Shown here piece after piece: positions 6,921 through 6,947 of a stretch of 6,947 nt of DNA. Origin of the DNA: Bifidobacterium breve. GTDB lineage: Bacteria > Bacteroidota > Bacteroidia > Chitinophagales > Chitinophagaceae. The stretch is from assembly GCA_943323935.2 (NCBI GenBank), contig CALPJR020000042.1, positions 1 to 6,947 of the forward strand, in the 5' to 3' direction. The notes under the pieces are model-generated. The model had not been told where the DNA came from. It saw only the letters and a list, made by a program, of their open reading frames with translations, and did no database searches. The position numbers and the translations under genes were made by a program. Numbering within the stretch: the first letter of the stretch is position 1; each line of letters opens with the position of its first letter.

Positions 6921-6947
6921 CTTAGCAACAAGATAATAAAAAAAGGC

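Overview
The window looks like a chromosomal segment of a member of the Bacteroidota, possibly Chitinophagaceae (the family is a guess). The DNA is AT-rich. No clear Shine-Dalgarno sequences precede the starts, and the sequences before them are A/T-rich. Three exported proteins have short signal peptides that appear to be cut just before a glutamine, which is typical of this phylum.

Layout. Positions 1-461 (minus) hold the N-terminal third of a gamma-glutamyltranspeptidase that runs off the left edge. A 140-bp divergent intergenic region (462-601) follows. Next is a tight plus-strand cluster. It starts with an exported M14-type zinc carboxypeptidase-like protein with a C-terminal glutamine-amidotransferase-like module (602-3103). 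After 25 bp comes an exported PIG-L/LmbE-type zinc deacetylase with a similar C-terminal module (3129-5471). After 3 bp comes a 56-residue protein with two predicted membrane helices (5475-5645), which is easy to miss because of its size. On the minus strand, 5586-6920 encodes a complete 12-helix APC-superfamily amino acid permease. Its 3' end overlaps the small membrane protein gene by 60 bp, tail to tail, with codons aligned in register. No stretch over 300 bp lacks a gene.

How the genes may work together (inference). The gene content suggests uptake of nitrogen from peptides or glycopeptides. The M14 protein could trim peptides or cell-wall fragments in the periplasm. The PIG-L protein could remove N-acetyl groups from amino sugars or conjugates. 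GGT would release glutamate from gamma-glutamyl compounds such as glutathione, and the permease would import amino acids. Only the M14, PIG-L and small membrane protein genes have the spacing of one transcript. GGT and the permease are separate units, so a shared pathway is a hypothesis.

No tRNA, rRNA, CRISPR array, insertion sequence or phage gene was seen. The most notable points are the uncalled small membrane protein and its in-register antisense overlap with the permease, the related C-terminal modules on two unrelated zinc hydrolases, and a perfect 12-bp inverted repeat inside the deacetylase gene.
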